Below are positions 1-9,089 of a stretch of DNA of 64,000 nucleotides, in pieces. The notes under the pieces were generated by a model. That model saw nothing but the letters and a program-made list of their open reading frames with translations. It was not told the origin of the DNA and made no database searches. The position numbers and the translations under genes are program-made. Source of the DNA: Myxococcales bacterium (GTDB lineage Bacteria > Myxococcota > Myxococcia > Myxococcales > JAKAPL01); the NCBI GenBank assembly GCA_021783235.1, contig JAJXUD010000014.1, positions 1 to 64,000 on the forward strand, written 5' to 3'. Within the stretch, counting starts at the first letter, position 1, and the number at the start of each line of letters is the position of its first letter.

Positions 1-162
1 GAGGCGGCGCCACCTGCTCCATCCGCCGCCGCCTAGTAACACGCGGCCCACCGCCTGATCTACGCCAACCCTCTGGATCTACGCCCGGATTCCGCCTTCT
101 CGTGTGCCCAGGTTTGTCAAAGTCGGGACTACGCCTGGGGCGCGAACTCCGAGCTGCTCGGG

Positions 163-2295
163 ATGACGTACCCGGACGGCGAGCAGGTGACGTACGACTA
201 CCCGAGCGCCGGGGGGATGGCGCCGGTGCCGCGGCCGAGCGAGGTCGACGTGGGCTACCAGGGCGGGCAGTCGGTGATCGCGAGCGGGGTGAGCTACTTC
301 TCGGACGGGGTGGTGGCCTCGCTGACGTACGGCAACGGGAGCCTGCGGCAGCTCACGCGCAACAAGCGGGGCGAGTGGACCCACCTGGTGTCGGGCCCGG
401 CGGCGGCGCCGGTGCTCGACCAGGCCTACCAGTTCGACGGGAACGGGATGGGGCTCGTGACCGCCGTCCACTGGTTCGAGAACCAGTACAACGCCTGGGA
501 CTGGACGTTCGGCTACGACGCGCTCAATCGGCTGACGAACTACACCACGAACGTGACGGGAACGGCGCAGAGCTGGGCGTGGACGTACGACGAGGTGGGC
601 AACCGGCTGTCGGACAGCTACAACGGAGGCACGCCGAACGCGTACACGTACGATTCGAGCGGCGCGACGAGCCAGCTTTCCTCGGCGGACGGCGTCAACT
701 GGAGCTACGACGCCAACGGGAACGTTCAGGGGGCAACCCCTGGGATTGACTATGTAGCGTCTGCTTACGACACGCGGAATCGCTACTCAGGGTTCGAATC
801 TTACAACATCTTCACGGGGTGGCTCGACGACGAGGATTCTCGCAGCTACGACGCCCATGGTCGCCTCTGGCAGGACACGACGGGTGTTTCACAGGCCAAC
901 TGGACGCAGTACTACTACGACCTCCGCGGCCGCATCTTGCAGGAGTACTCGTACAGCGGCCAGCAGGTGAACGGCGCGCCGGCCTACCAGGTGATCGATC
1001 ACTTCTACCTGCGCGAGGGCGCGGGCGAGGTGGGGCGGCTCGTGCGGATGTACGAGGAGCTCACGACCGGCGTGTACGCCTTCGTCGATCAGGACCTGCA
1101 CTACGTCCACGAGGACTACCGCCACTCGCCGTTCGCGATCGAGGGATACGTGGAGAAGGGGCTCGTCTGGGAGGGCGAGCTCGACCCCTTCGCGAACATG
1201 GTCGCCCAGGGCCTCCCCGGCCCGGACGGCAAGATCGGGACCTCGGACGACACGGCCGCGCTGACGAGCCAGGTCTACAGCTCGATGAAGAGCCGCATGC
1301 AGTACGGCAACTACTTCACGAGCATGGGCCGCAACAACTGGCGGGGTCAGTACGGCGAGATGGGCAGCGGCATGGGCGACAGCCTCCTGGACATCGGAGG
1401 CCCGTCGAGCTACGCCCCGAACGGCGGCCCCGACACGCTCCTGTCGATCGGCGGCAGCGGGAACGCCCACGGCGGCTCGCCGTGGAGCCAAGGGCTCGGC
1501 GGCGCGGGGAGCTTCTCCGGGGGCCCGATGACCGGGAACGCCGGGGGAGGCTCCGGCTGGAGCCAGAACCTCGGCGGGGCGAGCGGCCTCACCAACCCCG
1601 GCAGCGGCAACCCCTTCAGCCAACTCGGCGGCGGCGGCCTCCCCTACAGCGGCCTCTTCAACGCCGGAGGCGTGAACCAGTCCCCGCTCCAGACCAACGG
1701 CGCCCTCATCGCGGGAGGGCAGGGGCTCGTGTCGGATGGCTCAAGCTCCGGCTTCATCGTCCCCTTCGAAAGTTCGGATGATCCCTCCGATCCGTCTTTT
1801 TTTGGAGGCGGAGACGGATCCTCGGGCGCCAGTTCGGCGCCGAACGAGGGGTCCTCGCCCACTCCGGCGCCGAACGAGGGGTCCTCGCCCACTCCGACGC
1901 CGGCTGACGCTGTCTCGCCTCCCTCCTCGCCATCGGGCGGGGCGAATTCAGGCAATACGGGCGGCCAATTCAATGGGCCGTTCTGCGTCGGCACGCCCGC
2001 CAAGTCGGTCTCCTCCTCGGGTCAGCCATCTAGGCAATTCGGTGTCGTCTGCGTCGGCCGTTGGGAACCCGGCGATGACGATGGCCAGATCTCTGCGGTG
2101 CCCGTCCAAGTGGTCTTGGGCCCAAAGCTCGACGTCATGCCATCAGACAACGCGTCTGGTGGCGGTGCTGTGGATCCAAGCTGGGTCATCGGGCGGGTAT
2201 GTGAACCCGGCGACGATTCCACTTGGGTATCGGCAGCCTCGCCGAGCGAGATGCGTGGGCCCTATGGCGGGGGCGCGCGGGGGGACAATCTGTGA
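163..2295 (+). CDS. YD-repeat/Rhs-like protein, apparently 5'-truncated, with Gly/Ser/Pro-rich C-terminal tail
   Basis: Repeated YD-type motifs (YDALNRLTNY, WTYDEVGNRLSDSY, WSYDANGNVQG, YDAHGRLWQD, YYYDLRGRILQEY); open frame begins right after in-frame stops near 34-39; low-complexity C-terminus. Confidence 0.8.
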   Translation: MTYPDGEQVTYDYPSAGGMAPVPRPSEVDVGYQGGQSVIASGVSYFSDGVVASLTYGNGSLRQLTRNKRGEWTHLVSGPAAAPVLDQAYQFDGNGMGLVTAVHWFENQYNAWDWTFGYDALNRLTNYTTNVTGTAQSWAWTYDEVGNRLSDSYNGGTPNAYTYDSSGATSQLSSADGVNWSYDANGNVQGATPGIDYVASAYDTRNRYSGFESYNIFTGWLDDEDSRSYDAHGRLWQDTTGVSQANWTQYYYDLRGRILQEYSYSGQQVNGAPAYQVIDHFYLREGAGEVGRLVRMYEELTTGVYAFVDQDLHYVHEDYRHSPFAIEGYVEKGLVWEGELDPFANMVAQGLPGPDGKIGTSDDTAALTSQVYSSMKSRMQYGNYFTSMGRNNWRGQYGEMGSGMGDSLLDIGGPSSYAPNGGPDTLLSIGGSGNAHGGSPWSQGLGGAGSFSGGPMTGNAGGGSGWSQNLGGASGLTNPGSGNPFSQLGGGGLPYSGLFNAGGVNQSPLQTNGALIAGGQGLVSDGSSSGFIVPFESSDDPSDPSFFGGGDGSSGASSAPNEGSSPTPAPNEGSSPTPTPADAVSPPSSPSGGANSGNTGGQFNGPFCVGTPAKSVSSSGQPSRQFGVVCVGRWEPGDDDGQISAVPVQVVLGPKLDVMPSDNASGGGAVDPSWVIGRVCEPGDDSTWVSAASPSEMRGPYGGGARGDNL
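215..283 (+). repeat. Rhs segment, copy 1 of dispersed direct repeat
   Basis: 69 bp shared with 3802-3870, about 5 mismatches counted by eye. Confidence 0.85.
1836..1895 (+). repeat. 2 x 30-bp perfect tandem repeat inside the Rhs-like tail
   Basis: Unit ggcgccgaacgaggggtcctcgcccactcc at 1836-1865 and 1866-1895. Confidence 0.9.
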
Positions 2296-2340
2296 GCACG
2301 ACGGCGTGCTCCTGCCTGCGGTGTCGCCTCGAAGAGGAAC

Positions 2341-3768
2341 GTGCGCTTGGTTGAAAGACACCGCTTCGCGAGCTTGCGGGTGAACCTGCGCGGGCTCCTC
2401 GTGGGGCTCGCGATTAGCTGGGCCGGCTGCAGCCACGGGACGGTGCGGCCGCCCTCCTCGAACGATCGAACGCTCGCGGAGCGGGTGCGGGCCTTCCAGG
2501 CGCGGCTGGCGCGGGATGGTTCGAAGGCGTGGCCGGGCTTCAAGCTGGTGCCCGGGACGTTCGTCGTCATCGACGAGCACCAGGCCGAGTGCTTCGGGGC
2601 CGACTGTCCGGCGCCGTTCCGACAGGAGGGGGGAGTGGCCGGAAGACCGTTTTGCTTCAAGTATGTCTTCCCAGACGAAGAGGCGTGGGACTGGACGGAG
2701 GTGCCGCCAGCGCCCGCGGAACGAACGGCGATCGAGAGATCGACGGCGACTGAGACCTACGCGACGGGCAGGCTCCCGTTCGAGCTCGCGATGGCGGAAG
2801 ACGCCTTTGATCGGTTCGTCGGTGGTTGGCCCACGCAAGGGGAGCGGATCGTCGGGCTCTTCTTTCTCGGGTTCAGGCAACTCCCCTTGTCCGAGCCGGG
2901 GCGACTTGAGGAGGCCAGGAGCGAGGAAAAGATCCTCTCGTCTATCCTGAGGGCGCGGGCCGACGAGCGGCTCGTCCCGTCCGCGGCGTGGGCGAAGATC
3001 AGCGAGCGCCTTGCGGCGCTGCCCCACGGCGACGACGAGGAACGCCTGACCACGTACCTGGGCCTGGATCGCTACTTCGCCGCCCGGGTCATCGAAGGGA
3101 GGGAGCGGGCGGCCTCGTCCGTCGCCGCAGACCTGGCCGCGGGACTGGGCGACCTGTGGCCGGAGTACTGGCTCCTCTACCAGAGGCCGTTCGTCGTCGG
3201 AGAGGCCCTCGCCGTCATGCTCGACGGCCTGGAGCCGGGCTGGAAGAGGACCTTCGCCACCGATCGCGTGACGCTCGCCGAGAAGGCGCGCGCTCGGATC
3301 GCGGGCCTTGGGACGAGCACGGAAGGCCGGCGGGCGAGCCCGTGGGTGAGGTCGTTCTCACCGGAGAACCAAGGCGGCGAGGAGTGCGAGCAGGTCTCGA
3401 GCCCGGGCTCGGCCATCGTGCTTGTCGCCGGTCGCCACGGCGACCGGTACTTCTTCACGCCCCTTCGTGCGACGAGCGACCCGCGGTTGACCGCGAAGGC
3501 GCTCGGCGACGCCTTTGTGCTCGGCCCGGGGTACGCCGCGCGCCTCTCCGGCCGGGTCCAGGCGGACGTGGCCACGCGGGAGGCCTGCCTGCACCTGGAT
3601 GGGAAGAGGGCCATCGAAGCCGTCGCGCGGGCGCTGGCCTCGATCCCTCCGAACGAGCCCGCGAAGCTTCGCTTCGAGACCCCTCAGCTCGGGATCGAGA
3701 GCTCGAAGGCGAAGGTGACGTCGCTGCCCTCGGGCCGAGGCTGGCGGATCGAGTTCTCGCCGCCGTGA
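2341..3768 (+). CDS. Secreted/lipoprotein-like hypothetical protein, paralog A
   Basis: N-terminal hydrophobic segment ending SWAGCSHG; aligns by eye with the protein ending at 5357 (KAWPGFKL/RAWPGLAL; DLWPEYWLLYQRPFVVGEALAVMLDGLEP/DLWPEAWFGQRRSVETGLAMLLLIEDLAP). Confidence 0.65.
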   Translation: MRLVERHRFASLRVNLRGLLVGLAISWAGCSHGTVRPPSSNDRTLAERVRAFQARLARDGSKAWPGFKLVPGTFVVIDEHQAECFGADCPAPFRQEGGVAGRPFCFKYVFPDEEAWDWTEVPPAPAERTAIERSTATETYATGRLPFELAMAEDAFDRFVGGWPTQGERIVGLFFLGFRQLPLSEPGRLEEARSEEKILSSILRARADERLVPSAAWAKISERLAALPHGDDEERLTTYLGLDRYFAARVIEGRERAASSVAADLAAGLGDLWPEYWLLYQRPFVVGEALAVMLDGLEPGWKRTFATDRVTLAEKARARIAGLGTSTEGRRASPWVRSFSPENQGGEECEQVSSPGSAIVLVAGRHGDRYFFTPLRATSDPRLTAKALGDAFVLGPGYAARLSGRVQADVATREACLHLDGKRAIEAVARALASIPPNEPAKLRFETPQLGIESSKAKVTSLPSGRGWRIEFSPP

Positions 3769-3801
3769 GTGAATGCGACGAGCAGGTGGGCAGCGCCGGA
3801 C

Positions 3802-3870
3802 GGATGGCGCCGGTGCCGCGGCCGGGCGAGACCGACGTGGGCCACCAGGGCGGGCAGTCGGTCATCGCGA
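3802..3870 (+). repeat. Orphan Rhs remnant, copy 2 of dispersed direct repeat
   Basis: Encodes MAPVPRPGETDVGHQGGQSVIA, versus MAPVPRPSEVDVGYQGGQSVIA in the Rhs-like gene. Confidence 0.85.
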
Positions 3871-3896
3871 GGAGGAGGAGCCGGAGGCGACTTCCG

Positions 3897-5357
3897 GTGA
3901 AGGTCGCGCGCGTGGCTGCACCTCTCTCGATCTGGTGGGCGATCTCCGCCCTCGCCTCCCCACCCCCAGGGGTGGTCCCGAGGATGGTTCAGCCTCCGGA
4001 GGGCGCGGTCGAGAGCGCTCGGCAGGTTCACGATTGGCTCGAGGGGGCCGCCGCGGCGCAACGACGCGCTTGGCCTGGCTTGGCGCTGGAGAGGCCGGTG
4101 GTCATCGCCAGCGACTCGTTCAGCCTGCTGTTCGACGCCGCGCCGCTCGAAGGGTTCATTCCACTCGAGGGGCGTGCGTGCCCTTGCTGGCGGCCGGAGG
4201 GCAGTCGAATCGGGCCTCGCCGCAACGCGAGAGTCTGGATCTTCTCGAACCACAGAGCCTGGAGGCCATGGTCGGAGGACGAGACCGCCTCGTTCGCGGC
4301 GAAACCGGACGCCCTGGTGGCGCTGGTCGTTCCATGGGTCGCGGATCCCGGGGCCGTACGCGTCGATCTCTTGGTGTCACTCTTTCGGATGGCGGTGAGC
4401 GGCTCCCCCCTGGAGGACAGCGGTCCGGCTCTGCTCGCACGGTTGAGGTCGAGCCGACCCGACGCGGAGGCCGTGGGATCGGATCTCCTGAAGGAACGGC
4501 GGTGGCTCGCCGATGCCTTGCGTTCCCCTCCGGGGACGCCGCAGCGCTGGAGAGCCATCTGGAACTGGCAGGCCGAGCGGCATCTCCTCCGAGACGAGGG
4601 CGTGATCGACCGGCTGGTCGAGGCGAGCGAGCGATGGGCGGGACTGGAGTGGCTGTTCTACCTCGATGCCACCGAAGGAGAGGGGAACGCCCGAGATCGC
4701 GAGCTCAGGCTTGCCGGGGCGCTCGAGGCCGAGCCGAGAGATCTCTGGCCGGAGGCGTGGTTCGGTCAACGGAGGTCGGTGGAGACCGGGCTCGCGATGC
4801 TGTTGCTCATCGAGGATCTCGCTCCGCGAACGATGCACACCGGAGGACGTTACTTCGGGGTGCAAAAACTCGATCGACTGCTTGGGGGAACCTCGACGTG
4901 GATCCGCCGTCCCGGGCTGGAGAGAGAGGCCCTCATGAGCTCGATGGAGGTCCGGGCGAGGATCGGGGAGCCGCCGCCGCCATTTCGTCCATTCGCCGCG
5001 GTGGATTTCGACGCCTCGCTCCGGGAGCTGGAAGGCCAGGCTCGCGCGGTGGTTCGGACCAAGCTCGGCGATGGTCGAGGGGGAGACGTCCTGTTCGATC
5101 GCGCGTGGGGCATCGGAGCCGAGAGCATCGTCATCGGAGAGGTGACCCTTTGGAACGAAACGGATGCGCTGGTCTGGAACGGGCTGGCCGCTGCCGATTC
5201 CAGCCCTGGAAACCCATGGATAGATCTCTTCGCCTTCTCGGGGAGAGGCGCGAGCGGCGGGAGGCCCGACAACTTGAGCCTTCCTCCCGGGGCGAAGCTA
5301 ACGAACGGACCGGGGAACCGCTGGACTCTCGAACTTCCACGGGCCGAGGCGCGGTGA
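3897..5357 (+). CDS. Secreted hypothetical protein, paralog B
   Basis: Part of ORF 2988-5357; GTG at 3897 followed by signal-like VKVARVAAPLSIWWAISALASP; in-frame ATG 3804 is an alternative start that would include the Rhs remnant. Confidence 0.55.
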   Translation: MKVARVAAPLSIWWAISALASPPPGVVPRMVQPPEGAVESARQVHDWLEGAAAAQRRAWPGLALERPVVIASDSFSLLFDAAPLEGFIPLEGRACPCWRPEGSRIGPRRNARVWIFSNHRAWRPWSEDETASFAAKPDALVALVVPWVADPGAVRVDLLVSLFRMAVSGSPLEDSGPALLARLRSSRPDAEAVGSDLLKERRWLADALRSPPGTPQRWRAIWNWQAERHLLRDEGVIDRLVEASERWAGLEWLFYLDATEGEGNARDRELRLAGALEAEPRDLWPEAWFGQRRSVETGLAMLLLIEDLAPRTMHTGGRYFGVQKLDRLLGGTSTWIRRPGLEREALMSSMEVRARIGEPPPPFRPFAAVDFDASLRELEGQARAVVRTKLGDGRGGDVLFDRAWGIGAESIVIGEVTLWNETDALVWNGLAAADSSPGNPWIDLFAFSGRGASGGRPDNLSLPPGAKLTNGPGNRWTLELPRAEAR

Positions 5358-5423
5358 GTTCCCTCGGCTCCTCTCCGATAGGGGTGCCCGAGGAATGAGG
5401 AACGGGAGAGGAGCGGACCTGGA

Positions 5424-6572
5424 ATGACCGCCAGCGTGCTGGGGCTGCTGCTCATGTTCTCATCGGGCGTCTCCTTGCGGGGCGCTGCCGATGCCGTGGC
5501 GGTCTGCGACCTGAACGGAGACGGCCGACCGGACGTGGCGGTGGCGGTGAGCGGTAGCTGGGAATGGGCGCTGCTCATCAACGAGGGCGAGGGGCGGCTC
5601 CGCCAGCCGGTCTATTCGAAGGCGGGGACGGTCCCCGTCGCGATCGCTTGCGCGGACCTCTCGGGGAGAGGGCGATCGGACGTGGTGTTGATCCCAATGG
5701 CAGCCAAGCGAGGGTGGGTCGAGCAGAACCTTGGCGTTCGCTACGGCGAGGGGAACGGCTTCGAGAGCAAGCCGTTCGGCAATGCCGCCGGGATGTCGGG
5801 CGTGGCGGCCGCCGATCTGAACCGAGATGGCCGCCTCGATCTCGCCGTGACGAACGCGGCCACGGACTCGTTGGAACTCTTCTTCGGCTTGGGGAGCGGG
5901 ATGCTCGTGGAGCCCGACTGGGAGGCCTCGGGCTGCGGCGCGTCGATCAAAGAGGCGAGCAGCCCCTCGCGATGCTACGCGACGGGAAAATCCCCGGAGG
6001 CCGTCGCCGTGGGCGACTTCAACGGCGACGGCAAGCCGGATCTGGCGGTGGCGAACGGCCTCGACGCGACGGTGGGGATCTTCCTGAACAAGGGCGACGG
6101 GACGTTCCGCGACATGGTTGCCTACCCGGTGGGAAAGGGGCCGATGTGGCTCGCGGTGGGGGACTTCGACGGGGACGGCAAGCCGGACCTCGCGGTCGCT
6201 GACTTCTACGGCGAGGACGAGCACGGGCGGCTGAGCCTCCTCCGGGGGAAGGGCGACGGGACGTTCGAGCCGGAGCTGAAGCTTGCGGCGGGGCCGGCGC
6301 CGGTGGCGGTGGTGTCGGCGGACTTCGACGGGGACGGGAGGCCGGACCTGGCGGTGGCGGAGAACGGCGGCGGCGTGGGGAAGACGGTGACGGTCCTGCG
6401 GGGGCTCGGGGGGATGAAGTTCGCGGCGCCGGTGGAGGTCGAGGTGCCGCAGAGCCCGAACGCGCTGGCGGTGGGCGACATGGACGGCAACGGCAAGCCG
6501 GACCTGGTCGTGGCGACGACGCAGGGGCTGGTGATCCTGCACAACCTCGGGGCGAAGGGGTTCGAGCGGTAG
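5424..6572 (+). CDS. FG-GAP/VCBS repeat protein
   Basis: Repeats of DLNGDGRPDVAVA, DFNGDGKPDLAVA, DFDGDGKPDLAVA. Confidence 0.85.
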   Translation: MTASVLGLLLMFSSGVSLRGAADAVAVCDLNGDGRPDVAVAVSGSWEWALLINEGEGRLRQPVYSKAGTVPVAIACADLSGRGRSDVVLIPMAAKRGWVEQNLGVRYGEGNGFESKPFGNAAGMSGVAAADLNRDGRLDLAVTNAATDSLELFFGLGSGMLVEPDWEASGCGASIKEASSPSRCYATGKSPEAVAVGDFNGDGKPDLAVANGLDATVGIFLNKGDGTFRDMVAYPVGKGPMWLAVGDFDGDGKPDLAVADFYGEDEHGRLSLLRGKGDGTFEPELKLAAGPAPVAVVSADFDGDGRPDLAVAENGGGVGKTVTVLRGLGGMKFAAPVEVEVPQSPNALAVGDMDGNGKPDLVVATTQGLVILHNLGAKGFER

Positions 6573-6690
6573 GGCGTGTCAGCGAGCAGCGCCCTGTGGC
6601 GTCTCCCGCCCGGCTCGTCGCGTCCCGGGGCCGGCCTGGGGCCAGTGTGCCCCGAATGCCGAAACGCGCCGTTCTTTCCGGCGGGGCAGG

Positions 6691-8433
6691 CTAGCGGCTC
6701 GCGAGCGTCCGCAGGATGGCGCGGACCTCGCCGTCGTGCGAGCCGTTCGCGTCGAGCTTCAGGTACTCCTCGTATCGGGCTCGGGCGCGGGTGGCGTCGC
6801 CGAGCTCCTGGTAGACGGCGCCGAGGAGCAGGGAGGCGCGGGGGTTGTGGGCGAGGGCGCGGGCCTGCTCGAGCGGCCCGACGGCGTCCTGGAGCTGGCC
6901 GTGGTCGTAGCGGGCCATCCCGAGCGAGAGGAGGGCGTTCGGATCGGTCGGCGCGAGCGCCACCGCCTGCTCGAAGGCGGCGAGGGCCTCGGCGAGCTTG
7001 CCGGCGTCGTAGGCCTTCTGTCCCGAAACCACGAGATCGGCGGCCTTCTCCGCCGGGGTCGGCGCGGGCGGAAGGGCGGGCAGCGGCTGGAGCGCGGGCG
7101 CGGGCTTCGGCGCGACGGCGACGGAGGGCGGCGCGACGACCGGCTTCGGGGCGTTCGGCCAGGCCGCGAGGACCAGCGCCCCGACGAGGGCGACGCCGCC
7201 GAAGCCGAGCCAGAAGGCGCCGGCGTTGGAGAGGGCCGGGCGAGGGACGTCCGCCGTGGGCTCCTCCAGCGCGCCCCCCGCCTCGGACAGCTCGGAGGCG
7301 AAGAAGCTCTCCTCGAGGTCCCCCACGGGCACGTCCTCCGTGGGGAGGGGCACGGCCATGGAATCGGACTCGGCCGCCGTCTCCCCGGCGACGGCCGAGG
7401 CGACGGCCGCGAGGTCGCCCGACGCGCGCTCTTCGGCGGAGACGATCTCGTCGATGGTCGTCTGCTCCACGGGCTCCGCGGTGGGGGGCATCCCCTCCGC
7501 GGGCTCCGCCACCGGGGTCAGCGGCTGCTCCGCGGGCGAGAGCGGCTCGCGCAGCAGGCCGAGCGAGCGGGCGTACGCGACGGCGCCTGCCGCCGCGAGG
7601 TCTCCGGCCTCGCTCGCGCCCAGGATCTCGGCCACCGTGCAGCGGCCGTCGAACCGGTCGAGCAGCGGGTGGAGGGCGGCCGGCACCTCCTCCGACGAGC
7701 CCGCGAGTCGCTCGCGATCGAGCTCGTAGACCGCTTCGAGCGAGCCGAGCGCGGGCGCGATCTCGTCCCAGCGGCGCACGTGGGCGGAGCAGCGGCCGGT
7801 CAGCTCGGTGAGGTCGATCGAGAGCGTCGTGGGCCGGTCGAACTCGCCGAGCTCGAGCCGGTAGCGGCCGGCCGAGAGGGTGAGGAGCCGGAGCAGCGCG
7901 CGATCCGCGGCGAGGGGCGGCAGGACGGCGTCGACGATGCGCCCGTCGCGGAAGTAGAGGCGGCCCCCCGCCGGGTCGAAGCGGAGCTGGCCGGTCCGCC
8001 CACCGGCGAGCAGGCCGCGGACGAGCGCCTGGCAGCGCAGCTGGCCGAGGTCGCCGACGAAGGTCTCCTGGGCCGCGTGGTGACCGGCGTGGAGTCGGCC
8101 GAGCACGGCGACGTCCTGGACGTAGAGCGGCTTCTGGAGGAACTGCGTGGCGCCGAGGGCCACCGCCGCCTCGCCCGGGTCGCGCCGCTTGCCGAGCGCG
8201 ACGATGGGGACGGCGGCGAAGCGCGGATCCTCGCGCAGCCGCTCGAGCAGCGAACGGCCGGGCGCGCCGTCCTCGACGTTCGCGACGACGAGCGCGGGCA
8301 GCTCGGTTCGCACGGCCTCGAGGGCCTCGTCGGCGGCGAGGGACACCACTCGGAGCCCCTGGCGGGCCAGCCCGTGGGCGATGACACCTGCCGCGGAGCC
8401 ATCCGATTCGACCAGAAGAACGTCGACGCTCAT
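6691..8433 (-). CDS. Receiver-like domain + DUF4388 protein with TM segment and TPR C-terminus
   Basis: MSVDVLLVESDGSAAGVIAHGLARQGLRVV start; DUF4388-like GQLRFDPAGGRLYFRDGRIVDAVLPPL; C-terminal TPR (KAYDAGKLAEALAAFEQAVALAPTDPNALLSLGMARYDHGQ). Confidence 0.7.
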   Translation of the reverse strand: MSVDVLLVESDGSAAGVIAHGLARQGLRVVSLAADEALEAVRTELPALVVANVEDGAPGRSLLERLREDPRFAAVPIVALGKRRDPGEAAVALGATQFLQKPLYVQDVAVLGRLHAGHHAAQETFVGDLGQLRCQALVRGLLAGGRTGQLRFDPAGGRLYFRDGRIVDAVLPPLAADRALLRLLTLSAGRYRLELGEFDRPTTLSIDLTELTGRCSAHVRRWDEIAPALGSLEAVYELDRERLAGSSEEVPAALHPLLDRFDGRCTVAEILGASEAGDLAAAGAVAYARSLGLLREPLSPAEQPLTPVAEPAEGMPPTAEPVEQTTIDEIVSAEERASGDLAAVASAVAGETAAESDSMAVPLPTEDVPVGDLEESFFASELSEAGGALEEPTADVPRPALSNAGAFWLGFGGVALVGALVLAAWPNAPKPVVAPPSVAVAPKPAPALQPLPALPPAPTPAEKAADLVVSGQKAYDAGKLAEALAAFEQAVALAPTDPNALLSLGMARYDHGQLQDAVGPLEQARALAHNPRASLLLGAVYQELGDATRARARYEEYLKLDANGSHDGEVRAILRTLASR

Positions 8434-8656
8434 GGGGTCCGTCCTTGAAGAGAGGTTGCCAGCAGGCATGCAATGCCTGGGCCGAAGTTGGCCGTTCGGA
8501 CGAGGCGAGCGTATTCGATGGCTTGGCGAGCGCGGCCAGCCTCTCCGCCCGCCGATCGCACAGTTGTTGGGCAGTATTGTCGCCTCGATGCCGCAGTTCC
8601 GAGCAGCTCCGAAGCAATCCTCTCGCGCCGGGCGATCCCGGTGGTATCATCGCCGC

Positions 8657-9085
8657 GTGGCCGCCGATGATCCCAACCGGTTGATCACGGAGCTGATCGG
8701 GGACGCGGAGGCGCGCCGGGGCAGCGGGCAGCGGCTCGGCGGGGCGGCGCTTCGCGCCGACGACTTCGGCGCCTCGAAGCCGCTCGACGTGGGCGATCGT
8801 TACTCGCGGCTCCTGCTCGAGGAGGAGGCCCTTCGCGCCGGGGATCGCCGTCCTCTCCCGCGGCGTCAGACGCGGCTCAGCGGGCTCGCCGCGGCGCTGG
8901 CCTTTCTCGGGATCGTCGTCCTCGCGGGAATCGGCTGGTTCGTCTTCGAGGCGCACGAGCGGGACAACGCCGCGGCTCGCCTGCGGATCGTCCAGGCCGC
9001 CCAGCGGCGCGAGGACGAGGAGCGCGTGCTGCGGCTCGGGCGGAAGGCCAGCGCGCCGCCGCCGGCGGCGGCCGGCGCTCGATAG
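8657..9085 (+). CDS. Small single-TM hypothetical protein
   Basis: GTG start VAADDPNRLITELIGDAEA; TM GLAAALAFLGIVVLAGIGWFVF. Confidence 0.45.
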   Translation: MAADDPNRLITELIGDAEARRGSGQRLGGAALRADDFGASKPLDVGDRYSRLLLEEEALRAGDRRPLPRRQTRLSGLAAALAFLGIVVLAGIGWFVFEAHERDNAAARLRIVQAAQRREDEERVLRLGRKASAPPPAAAGAR

Positions 9086-9089
9086 CCTC

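Noticed and set aside
889-1623. 244-aa antisense ORF opposite the Rhs-like gene
   Set aside because: Low-complexity Ala/Val/Arg composition with no domain; shadow ORF of the YD-repeat frame.
6206-8956. 916-aa minus-strand ORF in the supplied track
   Set aside because: Arg/Ala/Pro-rich spurious frame typical of high-GC DNA; overlaps well-supported genes (FG-GAP gene and DUF4388/TPR gene).
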